Source of the DNA: Paraburkholderia sp. SOS3
GTDB lineage: Bacteria; Pseudomonadota; Gammaproteobacteria; Burkholderiales; Burkholderiaceae
Reading direction: 5' to 3'
Assembly (NCBI RefSeq): GCF_001922345.1
Contig: NZ_CP018812.1
Coordinates: 2,790,001 to 2,854,000 of the forward strand
DNA: 64,000 nt
The first letter of the stretch is position 1. Every line of letters starts with the position of its first letter. The notes under the pieces were generated by a model. That model had not been told where the DNA came from and ran no database searches. It saw only the letters and a list, made by a program, of their open reading frames with translations. Below, piece after piece: positions 8,321 through 16,120 of the stretch. The position numbers were made by a program, and so were the translations under genes.

Positions 8321-8373
8321 TTGTGCGCGGCTTTCCGTTCTGTTCTCCGGCTCAATCGTCGATGGAGCACAAC

Positions 8374-8772
8374 ATGAACCAGGCAAGCCCGCAGTTCACC
8401 GATCCCGTATCGGATGTCTCACCGCCCGAAGTGGCCTGCGCGTGCGCGGAGAAGCTGCCAAGGGTCGTCATGCACTTCGAAGTGCAGCCAGGCGCAACGC
8501 TATCCTGGCGAGTCGAAGCGCACTGCGAACTGAATGTGAGCAGTGAGCGCGTGTGGTTGACGCGCGCTTCATCGCCGTACGACTACTGGCTGCAACCAGG
8601 CTATTCGATTCAATTGCGGCGCGGCGAACGCGTATGGGTCAGCACCGATGGCAAGCTTGCCGCGCGCCTTTCGCTGATCACGTATCCGCGTAAACGTCGT
8701 GGCGTGCTTTACCGTTGGCTCGAGCGCCTGTCGTTATTGGAGCCGGACGTCTATGCGCCGAATTCGCGGTGA
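8374..8772 (+). CDS. DUF2917-family protein
   Basis: A 132-residue cytosolic protein with the DUF2917 pattern: a cupin-like beta-rich core including PGATLSWRVEAHCELNVSSERVWLTR in its middle, then DYWLQPGYSIQLRRGERVWVST. The family is common in Burkholderiaceae and has no assigned function; a small beta-barrel or cupin fold is likely. The ATG at 8374 has GGAG nine bases upstream; an upstream in-frame ATG at 8362 is possible but has no ribosome site. It follows the terminator at 8287-8320, so it is probably a single-gene unit. Confidence 0.65.
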   Translation: MNQASPQFTDPVSDVSPPEVACACAEKLPRVVMHFEVQPGATLSWRVEAHCELNVSSERVWLTRASSPYDYWLQPGYSIQLRRGERVWVSTDGKLAARLSLITYPRKRRGVLYRWLERLSLLEPDVYAPNSR

Positions 8773-8831
8773 GTTCGATCGCACCGCATTGACGATGCCG
8801 AAGATAGCGAAGACAAAACGAGTGTCATGCT

Positions 8832-8857
8832 GCTGCCGCGCGATATTGCGCGGCAGC
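8832..8857. terminator. GC-rich hairpin between convergent genes
   Basis: GCTGCCGCGC and GCGCGGCAGC pair perfectly over 10 bp around a GATATT loop. It lies between the convergent genes ending at 8772 and 8918, where a two-way terminator is expected. There is no T-tract on either side, so termination may be factor-assisted. A shorter copy of the same core occurs at 5143-5158. Confidence 0.4.
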
Positions 8858-8917
8858 TCTCAGCGCGTGATGGATCGCCGATCGCGCGTGCGGCAAATCG
8901 CGCGTTGCGGCCGGGAA

Positions 8918-9508
8918 TTACTGTACCGCGGGCGATGTGCCGCTCGGCGTGATCTTCACCGCGGCTGCCGAAACAAATACGGCGTGCACGGTGTCGCCCA
9001 CCTTCAGAGTTTTCAAATCGACGTCGGGACCGACGTCGAGCGTTTGCGTCTGATACGCGCCGCGCAACGTGACCGTGCGCTTCTTGCGATCGATCTTCTG
9101 CACGGTGGCGAGCACCTCGATCTGCTTCGCCGTTTGATAGCCGCCCGAAGCCGGCTGATAGACCTGGGTGTCGACGCGTTTGCGAATACCCTTGTCGGCA
9201 CCCTTCACTTTTTCCGCGGTCACGAGCAACGCGTTCTTGTATTCGGCGTCGACGTTATCGCCGACTTTGAGCTTGTCGAAACCCGGCACTTCGTCGCTGA
9301 CAAGAATCATTGCGGTGCGCCCATTCGGGCCTTGCAGCGTGACCGTGCGCGACGCTGCGTCGATACCGACGATCTTCGCCTGGATATGCACCGGCTGCAC
9401 CGCACTGACGACACTTTGTGCGGAATTCGCGAGCGTGTCCCCTGCGTACGCCGGCTGCACCATATGGGCGAGTGCGAGCAAGGCGGCTGCTCCGATTGCT
9501 TTCTTCAT
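8918..9508 (-). CDS. Exported protein with two OB-like repeats, function unknown
   Basis: A 196-residue protein with a signal peptide (MKKAIGAAALLALAHMVQPAYA, cleavage after AYA near residue 22). The mature part holds two related units. The first, around residues 42-105, has KIVGIDAASRTVTLQGPNG and FDKLKVGDNVDAEY. The second, around residues 128-190, has TVQKIDRKKRTVTLRG and LKTLKVGDTVHAVF. Each resembles a small beta-barrel that could bind a ligand or metal in the periplasm. I do not recognise a named function. The ATG at 9508 has GGAGAAC upstream. The gene is convergent with the DUF2917 gene and is preceded by a 260-bp spacer. Confidence 0.7.
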   Translation of the reverse strand: MKKAIGAAALLALAHMVQPAYAGDTLANSAQSVVSAVQPVHIQAKIVGIDAASRTVTLQGPNGRTAMILVSDEVPGFDKLKVGDNVDAEYKNALLVTAEKVKGADKGIRKRVDTQVYQPASGGYQTAKQIEVLATVQKIDRKKRTVTLRGAYQTQTLDVGPDVDLKTLKVGDTVHAVFVSAAAVKITPSGTSPAVQ

Positions 9509-9768
9509 TCGGGTTCTCCTTCAAGAGCGTTTTCAGTCACTGGCTAATACGGGCTTCTTATAACCCTATGCCGTATTAAAAACAGTTCGTCATCCAGACG
9601 AAAACGCATCATAACCCAGCCGAAAGCCAATAGATCCCGCGATTTTTCACATTGTGTAAAAGTTTGAATGCCTTTTGAATCGTGCAGCGAAGACTTCGCT
9701 CAACCGGCATTCAGGCAGCGGATAAAGCATTGCAAACCATGATGCTTTTCCCGCTGCGCGATGCTGTG

Positions 9769-10971
9769 TCACACGCGTTCAAGCGCAATGGCGATGCCTT
9801 GCCCAACGCCGATGCACATCGTGCACAGTGCAAAACGACCCTGCGTGCGCTGCAACTGGTACATCGCCGTGGTCACGAGACGCGCGCCGCTCATACCTAG
9901 CGGATGACCGAGCGCAATCGCACCACCGTTCGGATTGACGCGCGGATCGTTATCGGCCACGCCGAGCATGCGCAGCACGGCGAGACCTTGCGATGCGAAC
10001 GCTTCATTGAGTTCGATGACATCGAACTGATCGAGCGTCATGCCAAGGCGCGCAAGCAATTTCTGCGTAGCGGGCGCAGGCCCGATGCCCATCACGCGCG
10101 GCGCGACGCCGGAGGTCGCCACGCCGAGCACGCGCGCGCGCGGCGTCAAACCGGAACGTTTTGCCATCGCTTCGTTTGCCAGCAATAGTGCGGCAGCGCC
10201 GTCGTTGACGCCCGATGCATTGCCGGCCGTTACCGTGCCGTCGGCGCGTACTATGGCCTTGAGCTTCGCCAACGCCTCGAGACTCGTTTCGCGCGGATGT
10301 TCGTCATGCGAAACGATAACCGGATCGCCCTTTTTCTGCGGAACCGTCACCGCGACGATTTCCTGTGCGAGCGTGCCGTCGCGCTGCGCACGGGATGCAT
10401 TCTGCTGGCTGCGCAGCGCGAACGCATCCTGATCAGCCCGGCTCACGTCGAATTCCTGCGCGACGTTCTCGCCCGTCTCGGGCATCGAGTCGACGCCATA
10501 CATCTGCTTCATCAGCGGGTTGATAAAGCGCCAGCCGATCGTCGTATCGAAGATGTCGGCCTGGCGCGCGAATGCGGTGGTCGCCTTGCCCATCACGAAC
10601 GGCGCGCGGCTCATGCTTTCGACGCCGCCCGCGATCATCATCCCCGCTTCGCCCGCCTTGATGGCGCGCGCGGCAATGCCGAGCGCATCCATGCCCGAGC
10701 CGCATAGCCGGTTGATCGTCGCGCCCGGCACGCCTTGCGGCAGGCCCGCAAGCAACAGCGACATGCGCGCGACGTTACGGTTGTCTTCGCCGGCCTGATT
10801 CGCGCAGCCGTAGATCACGTCGTCGACGGCGTTCCAGTCGACATCCTTGTTGCGCTCGATCAGCGCCTTCAATGGCACGGCGCCGAGGTCGTCCGCGCGA
10901 ACCGACGACAGGGAACCCGCGTAGCGGCCGATCGGGGTGCGGATCGCGTCACAGAGGAAAGCTTCGGTCAT
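9769..10971 (-). CDS. pcaF: 3-oxoadipyl-CoA thiolase (beta-ketoadipate pathway)
   Basis: A 400-residue thiolase. It has the acylation Cys90 (NRLCGSGMDA), the active-site GHPLG histidine near 356 and the second Cys386 (CTMCIGVGQG). It should cleave 3-oxoadipyl-CoA with CoA to succinyl-CoA and acetyl-CoA, the last step of protocatechuate and catechol breakdown, in the cytoplasm. The length (400) and the opening AFLCDAIRTPIGRYAG match PcaF/PaaJ better than acetoacetyl-CoA thiolase. The start at 10971 is preferred over the ATG two codons earlier (10977) because GGAGAC then sits seven bases away. The divergent IclR gene is probably its activator. Confidence 0.85.
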   Translation of the reverse strand: MTEAFLCDAIRTPIGRYAGSLSSVRADDLGAVPLKALIERNKDVDWNAVDDVIYGCANQAGEDNRNVARMSLLLAGLPQGVPGATINRLCGSGMDALGIAARAIKAGEAGMMIAGGVESMSRAPFVMGKATTAFARQADIFDTTIGWRFINPLMKQMYGVDSMPETGENVAQEFDVSRADQDAFALRSQQNASRAQRDGTLAQEIVAVTVPQKKGDPVIVSHDEHPRETSLEALAKLKAIVRADGTVTAGNASGVNDGAAALLLANEAMAKRSGLTPRARVLGVATSGVAPRVMGIGPAPATQKLLARLGMTLDQFDVIELNEAFASQGLAVLRMLGVADNDPRVNPNGGAIALGHPLGMSGARLVTTAMYQLQRTQGRFALCTMCIGVGQGIAIALERV

Positions 10972-11021
10972 CTTCATGTCTCCAACGTTGCTTCGGCGGT
11001 ACATGCCGGGAAAGACCATTT

Positions 11022-11055
11022 GTTCTATATACGAACTTATGGTCTAATATCGAAC
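11022..11055. promoter_or_regulatory. Paired IclR/PcaR-type operator
   Basis: Two related 15-bp elements, GTTCTATATACGAAC (11022-11036) and GGTCTAATATCGAAC (11041-11055), start 19 bp apart. The first is a near-palindrome with GTTC/GAAC ends. This matches the repeated GTTCGATA-type half sites described for PcaR in Pseudomonas. They sit between pcaF and the IclR gene. Confidence 0.65.
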
Positions 11056-11149
11056 AATTTTACACGCGATGATAGGCGTGCGCGGAAAAGCCTGTCAACG
11101 GCTGTGCGCGCCGCGTGGTCCGCCGCTTCGCCACCCGTCGCCCGCAAAT

Positions 11150-11980
11150 ATGGCTATCGATAAAGACCCTCGAGCGTCGCAACCCGCCCCCGCCCTGCAC
11201 GCTGATGCGCCCGACAAGCCCGGCGATTCCTACGTGCAATCGTTCGCGCGCGGCCTCGCGGTGATTCGCGCCTTCAACGCCGAGCGCCCTGCGCAAACAC
11301 TGACCGATGTCGCTGCCGCAACGGGTCTCACGCGCGCCGGCGCGCGCCGCATTCTGCTCACGCTGCAAACGCTCGGTTACGTCGAAGCCGATGGGCGCCT
11401 GTTCCGGCTCACGCCGCGCATTCTCGATCTCGGCTTCGCCTATCTGACGTCGATGCCGTTCTGGAACGTCGCCGAACCTGTCATGGAGCAGTTGTCGGCC
11501 GAGGTGCACGAAAGCTGCTCGGCGGCCGTGCTCGACCGCACGGAAATCGTCTATGTGCTGCGCGTGCCGACGCACAAGATCATGACCATCAATCTGTCGA
11601 TCGGCAGCCGTCTGCCCGCATGGTGCACCTCGATGGGACGCGTGCTGCTCTCGTCGCTCGACGATGCGGCGCTCGACGCGATACTCGACGCATCGAAACT
11701 GCACGCGCATACGCCGCGCACCGTCACGGACAAAAACGAACTGAAACAGATCATCGCGCAGGTGCGTCGCCAGGGGTGGGCGATCAACGATCAGGAACTC
11801 GAGGAAGGGCTGATTTCGATTTCGGCGCCGATCCGCAACCGGCAAGGCCGCATCATCGCGGCGATGAACATCAGCGGCAACGCGCAGCGCAATTCCGCGA
11901 AACAGATGATGAAGACGTTTCTCGAGCCGCTGCAGAAAGCCGCGCAGAACGTCTCCGATAGGGTTGCGCTGCGCGGATAG
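11150..11980 (+). CDS. pcaR: IclR-family regulator of the beta-ketoadipate pathway (PcaR-like)
   Basis: The 276-residue protein has a winged helix (about residues 25-90: SFARGLAVIRAFNAE, TGLTRAGARRILLTLQTLGYV). A C-terminal IclR effector domain follows (SCSAAVLDRTEIVYVLRVP, GLISISAPI, AAMNISG). This is the PcaR/PobR subgroup, which activates pca genes in response to beta-ketoadipate or related compounds. It is divergent from pcaF with operator-like repeats in between. The ATG at 11150 (MAIDKDP) has no good ribosome site; the frame stays open to 11069, but the added residues overlap the promoter region. Assignment to PcaR rather than another IclR member rests on the neighbour gene. Confidence 0.8.
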   Translation: MAIDKDPRASQPAPALHADAPDKPGDSYVQSFARGLAVIRAFNAERPAQTLTDVAAATGLTRAGARRILLTLQTLGYVEADGRLFRLTPRILDLGFAYLTSMPFWNVAEPVMEQLSAEVHESCSAAVLDRTEIVYVLRVPTHKIMTINLSIGSRLPAWCTSMGRVLLSSLDDAALDAILDASKLHAHTPRTVTDKNELKQIIAQVRRQGWAINDQELEEGLISISAPIRNRQGRIIAAMNISGNAQRNSAKQMMKTFLEPLQKAAQNVSDRVALRG

Positions 11981-12014
11981 ATAGCGAGCGTTCGGACGTG
12001 CGGGTCAGGTAGCG

Positions 12015-13205
12015 TTAGCGGCTCAGATATCGTTCGACGAGCCGCGCCCAGTACGCCGCGCCGATCGGCAAGTTGCGGTCGTTGAAGTCGTAATGCGGGT
12101 TGTGCACCATGCAGCCGTCTTCGCCGACGCCATTGCCGAGCCGCAAGAACGTGCCCGGCCGCTGCTGCAGCATGAACGAAAAGTCTTCGCTGCCCATCAG
12201 CATGTCCGTATGCGCGACGACGTTGTCGTGGCCGACCAGTTCGCGCGCGACTTCGATCGCGAACTCCGTTTCCGCATCCGAATTGACGACGACCGGATAG
12301 CCTTCGATGTATTCGACGTTGGCCTTGCCGCCATAACTCGCGGCCTGACCTTCGGCCAGTTCCGTAATGCGCTTTTTCAGCAGCGCGCGTACTTCGGCGC
12401 TGAACGAGCGCACGCTCAGCTCGAGCTTCGCGGTGGCCGGAATCACATTGTTGACGGTGCCCGCATGCATCGAGCCGACCGTCACCACCGCGGGCTGCGC
12501 GGGGTCGACATTGCGCGCGACGACGGTCTGCAAGGCCATCACGATGCTCGCGGCAATCACGATCGGATCGACTGCGAGGTGCGGCCGCGCCGCATGGCCG
12601 CCCACGCCTTCGACGGTGATCACCGCCTTGTCGCCCGCGGACATGAACGGCCCCTTGCGGAACAGGAACTTGCCTGGCTCGGCGCCCGGATGGTTGTGCA
12701 TGCCGAACACCGCGTCGCATGGGAAGCGTTCGAACAGGCCGTCCTCGATCATCTTTTTCGCGCCGCTGTCGATACCGCTTTCCTCGGCCGGCTGAAAGTA
12801 CAGATGCACGGTACCCGAGAAACGGCGCGTCGCCGCGAGATGTTGCGCGGCGCCGAGCAACATTGTCGTGTGGCCGTCGTGGCCGCATGCGTGCATCTTG
12901 CCGTGCGTGCCGCTCGCGTAAGGCAGGCCTGTCTGCTCGATGATCGGCAGCGCATCCATGTCGGCTCGAATGCCGATGCTGCGGGCGCCCGTGCCTGCTT
13001 TCAGCGTGCCGACCACGCCCGTGCGGCCGACCCCGCGCGTGACCTGCCAGCCCCATGCTTCGAGCTTGCTTGCGACCAGCGCGGCAGTCTCGACTTCTTC
13101 GTAGGCCAGTTCGGGATGGTGGTGAATCTGATGGCGGATGTCGCGCAACGCTGCAGCAGCGGGTTCGAGATCGGCTATTTCGGCAAAACGTGCTGCGTCG
13201 CTCAT
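12015..13205 (-). CDS. M20-family amidohydrolase (hippurate hydrolase-like)
   Basis: This 396-residue metal-dependent amidohydrolase has the M20 ligand motifs GIRADMDALPI (about 77-87), HACGHDGHTTMLLG (about 104-117) and QPAEESGIDSGAKKMI (about 138-153), plus a late MGSEDFSFML. Family members split N-acyl amino acids such as hippurate, indole-acetyl amino acids or N-acetyl amino acids in the cytoplasm. The exact substrate cannot be told. Length matches HipO/IaaspH-type enzymes. It is convergent with the IclR gene and lies downstream of the phnF-DUF1045-phnN group after a 105-bp gap, so it is probably its own unit. Confidence 0.85.
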   Translation of the reverse strand: MSDAARFAEIADLEPAAAALRDIRHQIHHHPELAYEEVETAALVASKLEAWGWQVTRGVGRTGVVGTLKAGTGARSIGIRADMDALPIIEQTGLPYASGTHGKMHACGHDGHTTMLLGAAQHLAATRRFSGTVHLYFQPAEESGIDSGAKKMIEDGLFERFPCDAVFGMHNHPGAEPGKFLFRKGPFMSAGDKAVITVEGVGGHAARPHLAVDPIVIAASIVMALQTVVARNVDPAQPAVVTVGSMHAGTVNNVIPATAKLELSVRSFSAEVRALLKKRITELAEGQAASYGGKANVEYIEGYPVVVNSDAETEFAIEVARELVGHDNVVAHTDMLMGSEDFSFMLQQRPGTFLRLGNGVGEDGCMVHNPHYDFNDRNLPIGAAYWARLVERYLSR

Positions 13206-13310
13206 CGGCGGTCCCCATGCATTCGGCGCCGCGTCGCACGCGGCGAATAGCCCCGCACTATAGCAGCACGGTTGTGCCGCCGTAGATGATCGCGCGATCG
13301 CGATTCCGAT

Positions 13311-13856
13311 TCAGATGACGCCGCGCAGAACCCGCACGAACGCGTGCCCCGCCACATCGAGCGCACCGGAATTATCAATGCGTGTCACGCGCGCGCCGTC
13401 TGGCAACGAAAACGGCGCCAGGCGCGCGAGGCGCGCCGCGATCTGCTCGGCCGTTTCCCTCGCGCGCGCACCGAGCCGCGCCGCGAGAATATGCGGCTCG
13501 GCCTCGACGTGCACGATTTCCGCATGCGGGTAGCGTTCGAGTGCACGCGCGAGATGTTGCCGCGAGCCGTTGACGACGACCGTGCACCCGCGCGCAAGCC
13601 ATGCATCGAGTTCGATACCGATGCCATAGCGCAGCGCATGGCTCGACCATTCGAGTGCGAACAGACCGAGTGCGGAACGCGCTTCGAATTCTTCGGGCGT
13701 AAGCGCGACATGATTTTCGTTGCTGCCCGCGCTGCGCGTGATGTAACGGTGCGCAAACACAACCGGCGCACCGGCGACATGATCGCGCGCGAAATGCAGC
13801 AGCGAATCCTTGCCGGCGCCCGACGGGCCCATCACATAGATCAAACGGCCTTCCAT
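13311..13856 (-). CDS. phnN: Ribose 1,5-bisphosphate phosphokinase
   Basis: A 181-residue guanylate-kinase-like protein with the P-loop GPSGAGKDS at residues 10-18 and the length of E. coli PhnN (185). It phosphorylates ribose 1,5-bisphosphate to 5-phosphoribosyl-1-diphosphate, which lets the ribose part of the C-P lyase products return to nucleotide metabolism. It is the last gene of the minus-strand phnF-DUF1045-phnN unit, three bases after the DUF1045 stop. The gene direction and the PhnF gene two steps upstream support the role. Confidence 0.88.
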   Translation of the reverse strand: MEGRLIYVMGPSGAGKDSLLHFARDHVAGAPVVFAHRYITRSAGSNENHVALTPEEFEARSALGLFALEWSSHALRYGIGIELDAWLARGCTVVVNGSRQHLARALERYPHAEIVHVEAEPHILAARLGARARETAEQIAARLARLAPFSLPDGARVTRIDNSGALDVAGHAFVRVLRGVI

Positions 13857-13859
13857 GCC

Positions 13860-14669
13860 TTACTTCACCTCCGCGTTACCCGATGCGCCGGTCGCATCGA
13901 ATGCGAGTCGCTGCCAGAGCACGAACGGCTCGCCCGGCGCGGGCTCTACAAAAAGCGCGATGCCGTCGACCGGCAGCGCACCAAGCTGCTGCACCTGCGC
14001 AAGCCACCATTGGACGATTGCCGCACGGTCGCGCGCGTCTTCGAGCGAATTCGACAACGTCATATGAAAGCGGAATTCGTCGAACACGTATGGGTATCCC
14101 CATTCGACGAGCAGCGCGCGTTGCCGTTCAGTGAGCGGCGCGGCAAGACGCCGTTCGAGGTCCGCCGCCGACGGTGCGGCACGCAGCTTCGTAAACGCGC
14201 GCAGCGCGTCCGACGCCAGTTCGCGCATGCGCGAATCGGCCTCCTCGCCCACGGGCCTCAAGGCGACGAAGCGGCCGAGCGTCGCGGCTTCGACAGGCAA
14301 GGCGAAGCGCGTTTGCGTGCGCGCCCAGCGCAGCGCCACATCGACGACGTCGTGCGGCTGCACGCCGTCGGCTAGCCGGAACGGTGCAACGAGCGTGCCA
14401 TGCCAGCCGTAGCGGCGCGGCTCGTTCGTCAGACGCGCAAGCGTTCGCGACAGCGCGGGAAAATCGGCGCGCGGTTCGTGCACAGTGCCGCTTTCCGCGT
14501 CGCGTCCGAGCCATTCGGAACCCGCGCTCCACCAGCCGGACGCCCGCGGCGGCGCATAGTAGACCGCACAGCGCGTGGCCGCGCTCCAGTGCAAGGTTGC
14601 GTCGCCAGCCGGCGCTGCCGCTGCCGCCGCCACGTGTTCGCCGTCCCGATCGGCTCGCGCGGCGCTCAT
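13860..14669 (-). CDS. DUF1045-family phosphonate-metabolism protein
   Basis: A 269-residue protein of the DUF1045 (Phn operon) family, related to 2H phosphoesterases. It has RYGWHGTLVAPF near residues 103-114 and FRFHMTLSNSL near residues 208-218. These are two H-x-T/S-like motifs, each with a His and a Thr two residues on. The 2H fold suggests a cyclic phosphodiesterase acting on ribose cyclic phosphates made by C-P lyase, as an alternative to PhnP; that is inference. The start ATG overlaps the phnF stop (ATGA at 14669-14666). Translation therefore seems coupled between phnF, this gene and phnN. Confidence 0.8.
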   Translation of the reverse strand: MSAARADRDGEHVAAAAAAPAGDATLHWSAATRCAVYYAPPRASGWWSAGSEWLGRDAESGTVHEPRADFPALSRTLARLTNEPRRYGWHGTLVAPFRLADGVQPHDVVDVALRWARTQTRFALPVEAATLGRFVALRPVGEEADSRMRELASDALRAFTKLRAAPSAADLERRLAAPLTERQRALLVEWGYPYVFDEFRFHMTLSNSLEDARDRAAIVQWWLAQVQQLGALPVDGIALFVEPAPGEPFVLWQRLAFDATGASGNAEVK

Positions 14670-15418
14670 ACGTCGTTCTCCACGAGCAGTTGCACGCGGT
14701 CCGCCGCGAAGTGCGTGAAGCCGTATTTGATCGGCGTGCCTTCGACATCGACGTCGACGTTCTCGACCCACAGCACCGGCTGCTGGCGATTGATATTGAG
14801 GCGGCGCGCCACGTCCGCGTCGGGCAGCACGCTGCCGATGCGGCTCCATTTACGCAGATAGTCGTTCACGCCATATTCGGCGAGCGCCCTGGTCATGCCG
14901 CCCGTGCGCTCGAGCGCGTCGGGCAGATCCGTGAAACGCGCGGCCGGATACCAGCTGCGCGCGAAGGTAAGCGGCACGCCGTTCGCTTCGTGCAGCATTT
15001 CCATCCGGTAGACCGTGACGCCCGCGCGCAGACCCAATGCCTTCGCGACGTTCGGCTCGGCCTTCACACGCGATGCGGACAGCAGCACGCCGAGCGACTG
15101 CTGCTGCCGCAGGTTTTCGGTGAAGCGCGTGCGCCGGCCGATCGTGTAATCGATCGCGCCCGGTTGAACGAAGGTGCCACGCCCCTGTTCGACACTGACG
15201 AGACCGAGCGCGGCAAGCCCCAGCATCGCGCGGCGGATCGTGTGACGGTTGACGTCGAAGCGTCTCGCGAGTTCGGCTTCGCTCGGCAAGCGCCCTTCTT
15301 CGCCGAAGCCGCTCGCGGCGATTTCCGCCGCGAGAATCTGCTCGATCTGCCGCCATACGGCGACACCGCCGCCGCGTTCGAGCAGCGTTCCGGGAGTCGC
15401 ATCGTCGTTCGATGTCAT
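14666..15418 (-). CDS. phnF: PhnF, GntR/HutC-family repressor of the phn genes
   Basis: A 250-residue GntR/HutC protein. The N-terminal winged helix covers about residues 20-85 (ASGFGEEGRLPSEAELARRFDVNRHTIRRAMLGLAALG within it). A UTRA ligand domain covers about 105-245. PhnF proteins repress phosphonate genes and sense phosphonate-linked or phosphate signals. It is divergent from phnG; the spacer contains the palindrome AAACGTCTAGACGTTT, which has the TCTAGA centre expected for this family. It also starts the phnF-DUF1045-phnN unit. Start at 15418 was chosen as the only ATG before the helix-turn-helix. Confidence 0.88.
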   Translation of the reverse strand: MTSNDDATPGTLLERGGGVAVWRQIEQILAAEIAASGFGEEGRLPSEAELARRFDVNRHTIRRAMLGLAALGLVSVEQGRGTFVQPGAIDYTIGRRTRFTENLRQQQSLGVLLSASRVKAEPNVAKALGLRAGVTVYRMEMLHEANGVPLTFARSWYPAARFTDLPDALERTGGMTRALAEYGVNDYLRKWSRIGSVLPDADVARRLNINRQQPVLWVENVDVDVEGTPIKYGFTHFAADRVQLLVENDV

Positions 15419-15527
15419 GGTGGTGTCATTCCCCTCGGTTCAAATATAACGCTCGATTGTAGTGCGCAACCCGTGATGAAAATATGAATCTGCGCACCGC
15501 ACCGTGTCACTGCGGGATTTTACCTAC

Positions 15528-15543
15528 AAACGTCTAGACGTTT
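15528..15543. promoter_or_regulatory. PhnF operator candidate (perfect 16-bp palindrome)
   Basis: AAACGTCTAGACGTTT is perfectly self-complementary. It lies 50 bp before the chosen phnG start and about 110 bp before phnF. HutC-type repressors bind palindromes with a TnTAGAnA-like core, and this is the only such site in the spacer. No Pho box was seen nearby. Confidence 0.7.
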
Positions 15544-15592
15544 AGATGAATAGATGCTCAAATATCCGGACATCGAAACCACGGAACTCCCG

Positions 15593-16120
15593 ATGAGCGA
15601 TCCTTCCGCCCCCGTTTCTTCCGCCCCGCCTTCGTCGTCCGCGCGTCGCGCATGGATGGCGGTACTGGCGCGCACGCCGCGCGCGGAGCTCGAAGCGGCG
15701 CTGCAGCGCGCCATGAACGGCGCGCCGCTACCCGCTTACGACTGGCTGCGCCCGCCCGAAACCGGCCTTGCGATGGTGCGCGGCCGTGTCGGCGGCAGCG
15801 GCGACGCTTTCAATCTCGGCGAAGCGACGGTCACGCGTGCCACGCTGCGTTTACGCGAACCGGCGGCCGGCGAACCGGGGGCCGGACATCCGGCGGCCGA
15901 TGCGCCGGTCGGCGTCGCGTGCCATCTGGGCCGTGACCGCCGGCGCGCCGAACTCGCGGCGCTTGCCGATGCATTACTGCAACTGCCGCAGCAGCACCCG
16001 CATCTGCATGCGCAACTGATCGAACCGCTCGCCGCGCGCCTCGAGGCCGCGCGCGAAGCGCGCCGGCAAGATACGGCCGGCACGCGCGTCGAATTCTTCA
16101 CGATGGTCCGAGGCGACTGA
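15593..16120 (+). CDS. phnG: C-P lyase subunit PhnG (RPnTP synthase)
   Basis: The 175-residue protein matches PhnG: RRAWMAVLARTPRAELEAAL at about 19-38, LRPPETGLAMVRGRVGGSGDAFNLGEATVTR split across 52-82, and GRDRRRAELAALADALLQ. PhnG is part of the PhnGHIJ core, which with PhnI moves phosphonate onto the ribose of ATP, releasing adenine. The ATG at 15593 is chosen because family members begin shortly before this RRAWM block; an upstream ATG at 15554 is also possible. Residues 90-105 carry an alanine/glycine-rich insertion (AAGEPGAGHPAADAP). It ends in a TGATG overlap with phnH. Confidence 0.9.
   Translation: MSDPSAPVSSAPPSSSARRAWMAVLARTPRAELEAALQRAMNGAPLPAYDWLRPPETGLAMVRGRVGGSGDAFNLGEATVTRATLRLREPAAGEPGAGHPAADAPVGVACHLGRDRRRAELAALADALLQLPQQHPHLHAQLIEPLAARLEAAREARRQDTAGTRVEFFTMVRGD

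Noticed and set aside
15419..15592. Pho box before phnG
   Set aside because: Isolated TGTCA fragments occur, but no pair has the 11-bp step seen before phoX.
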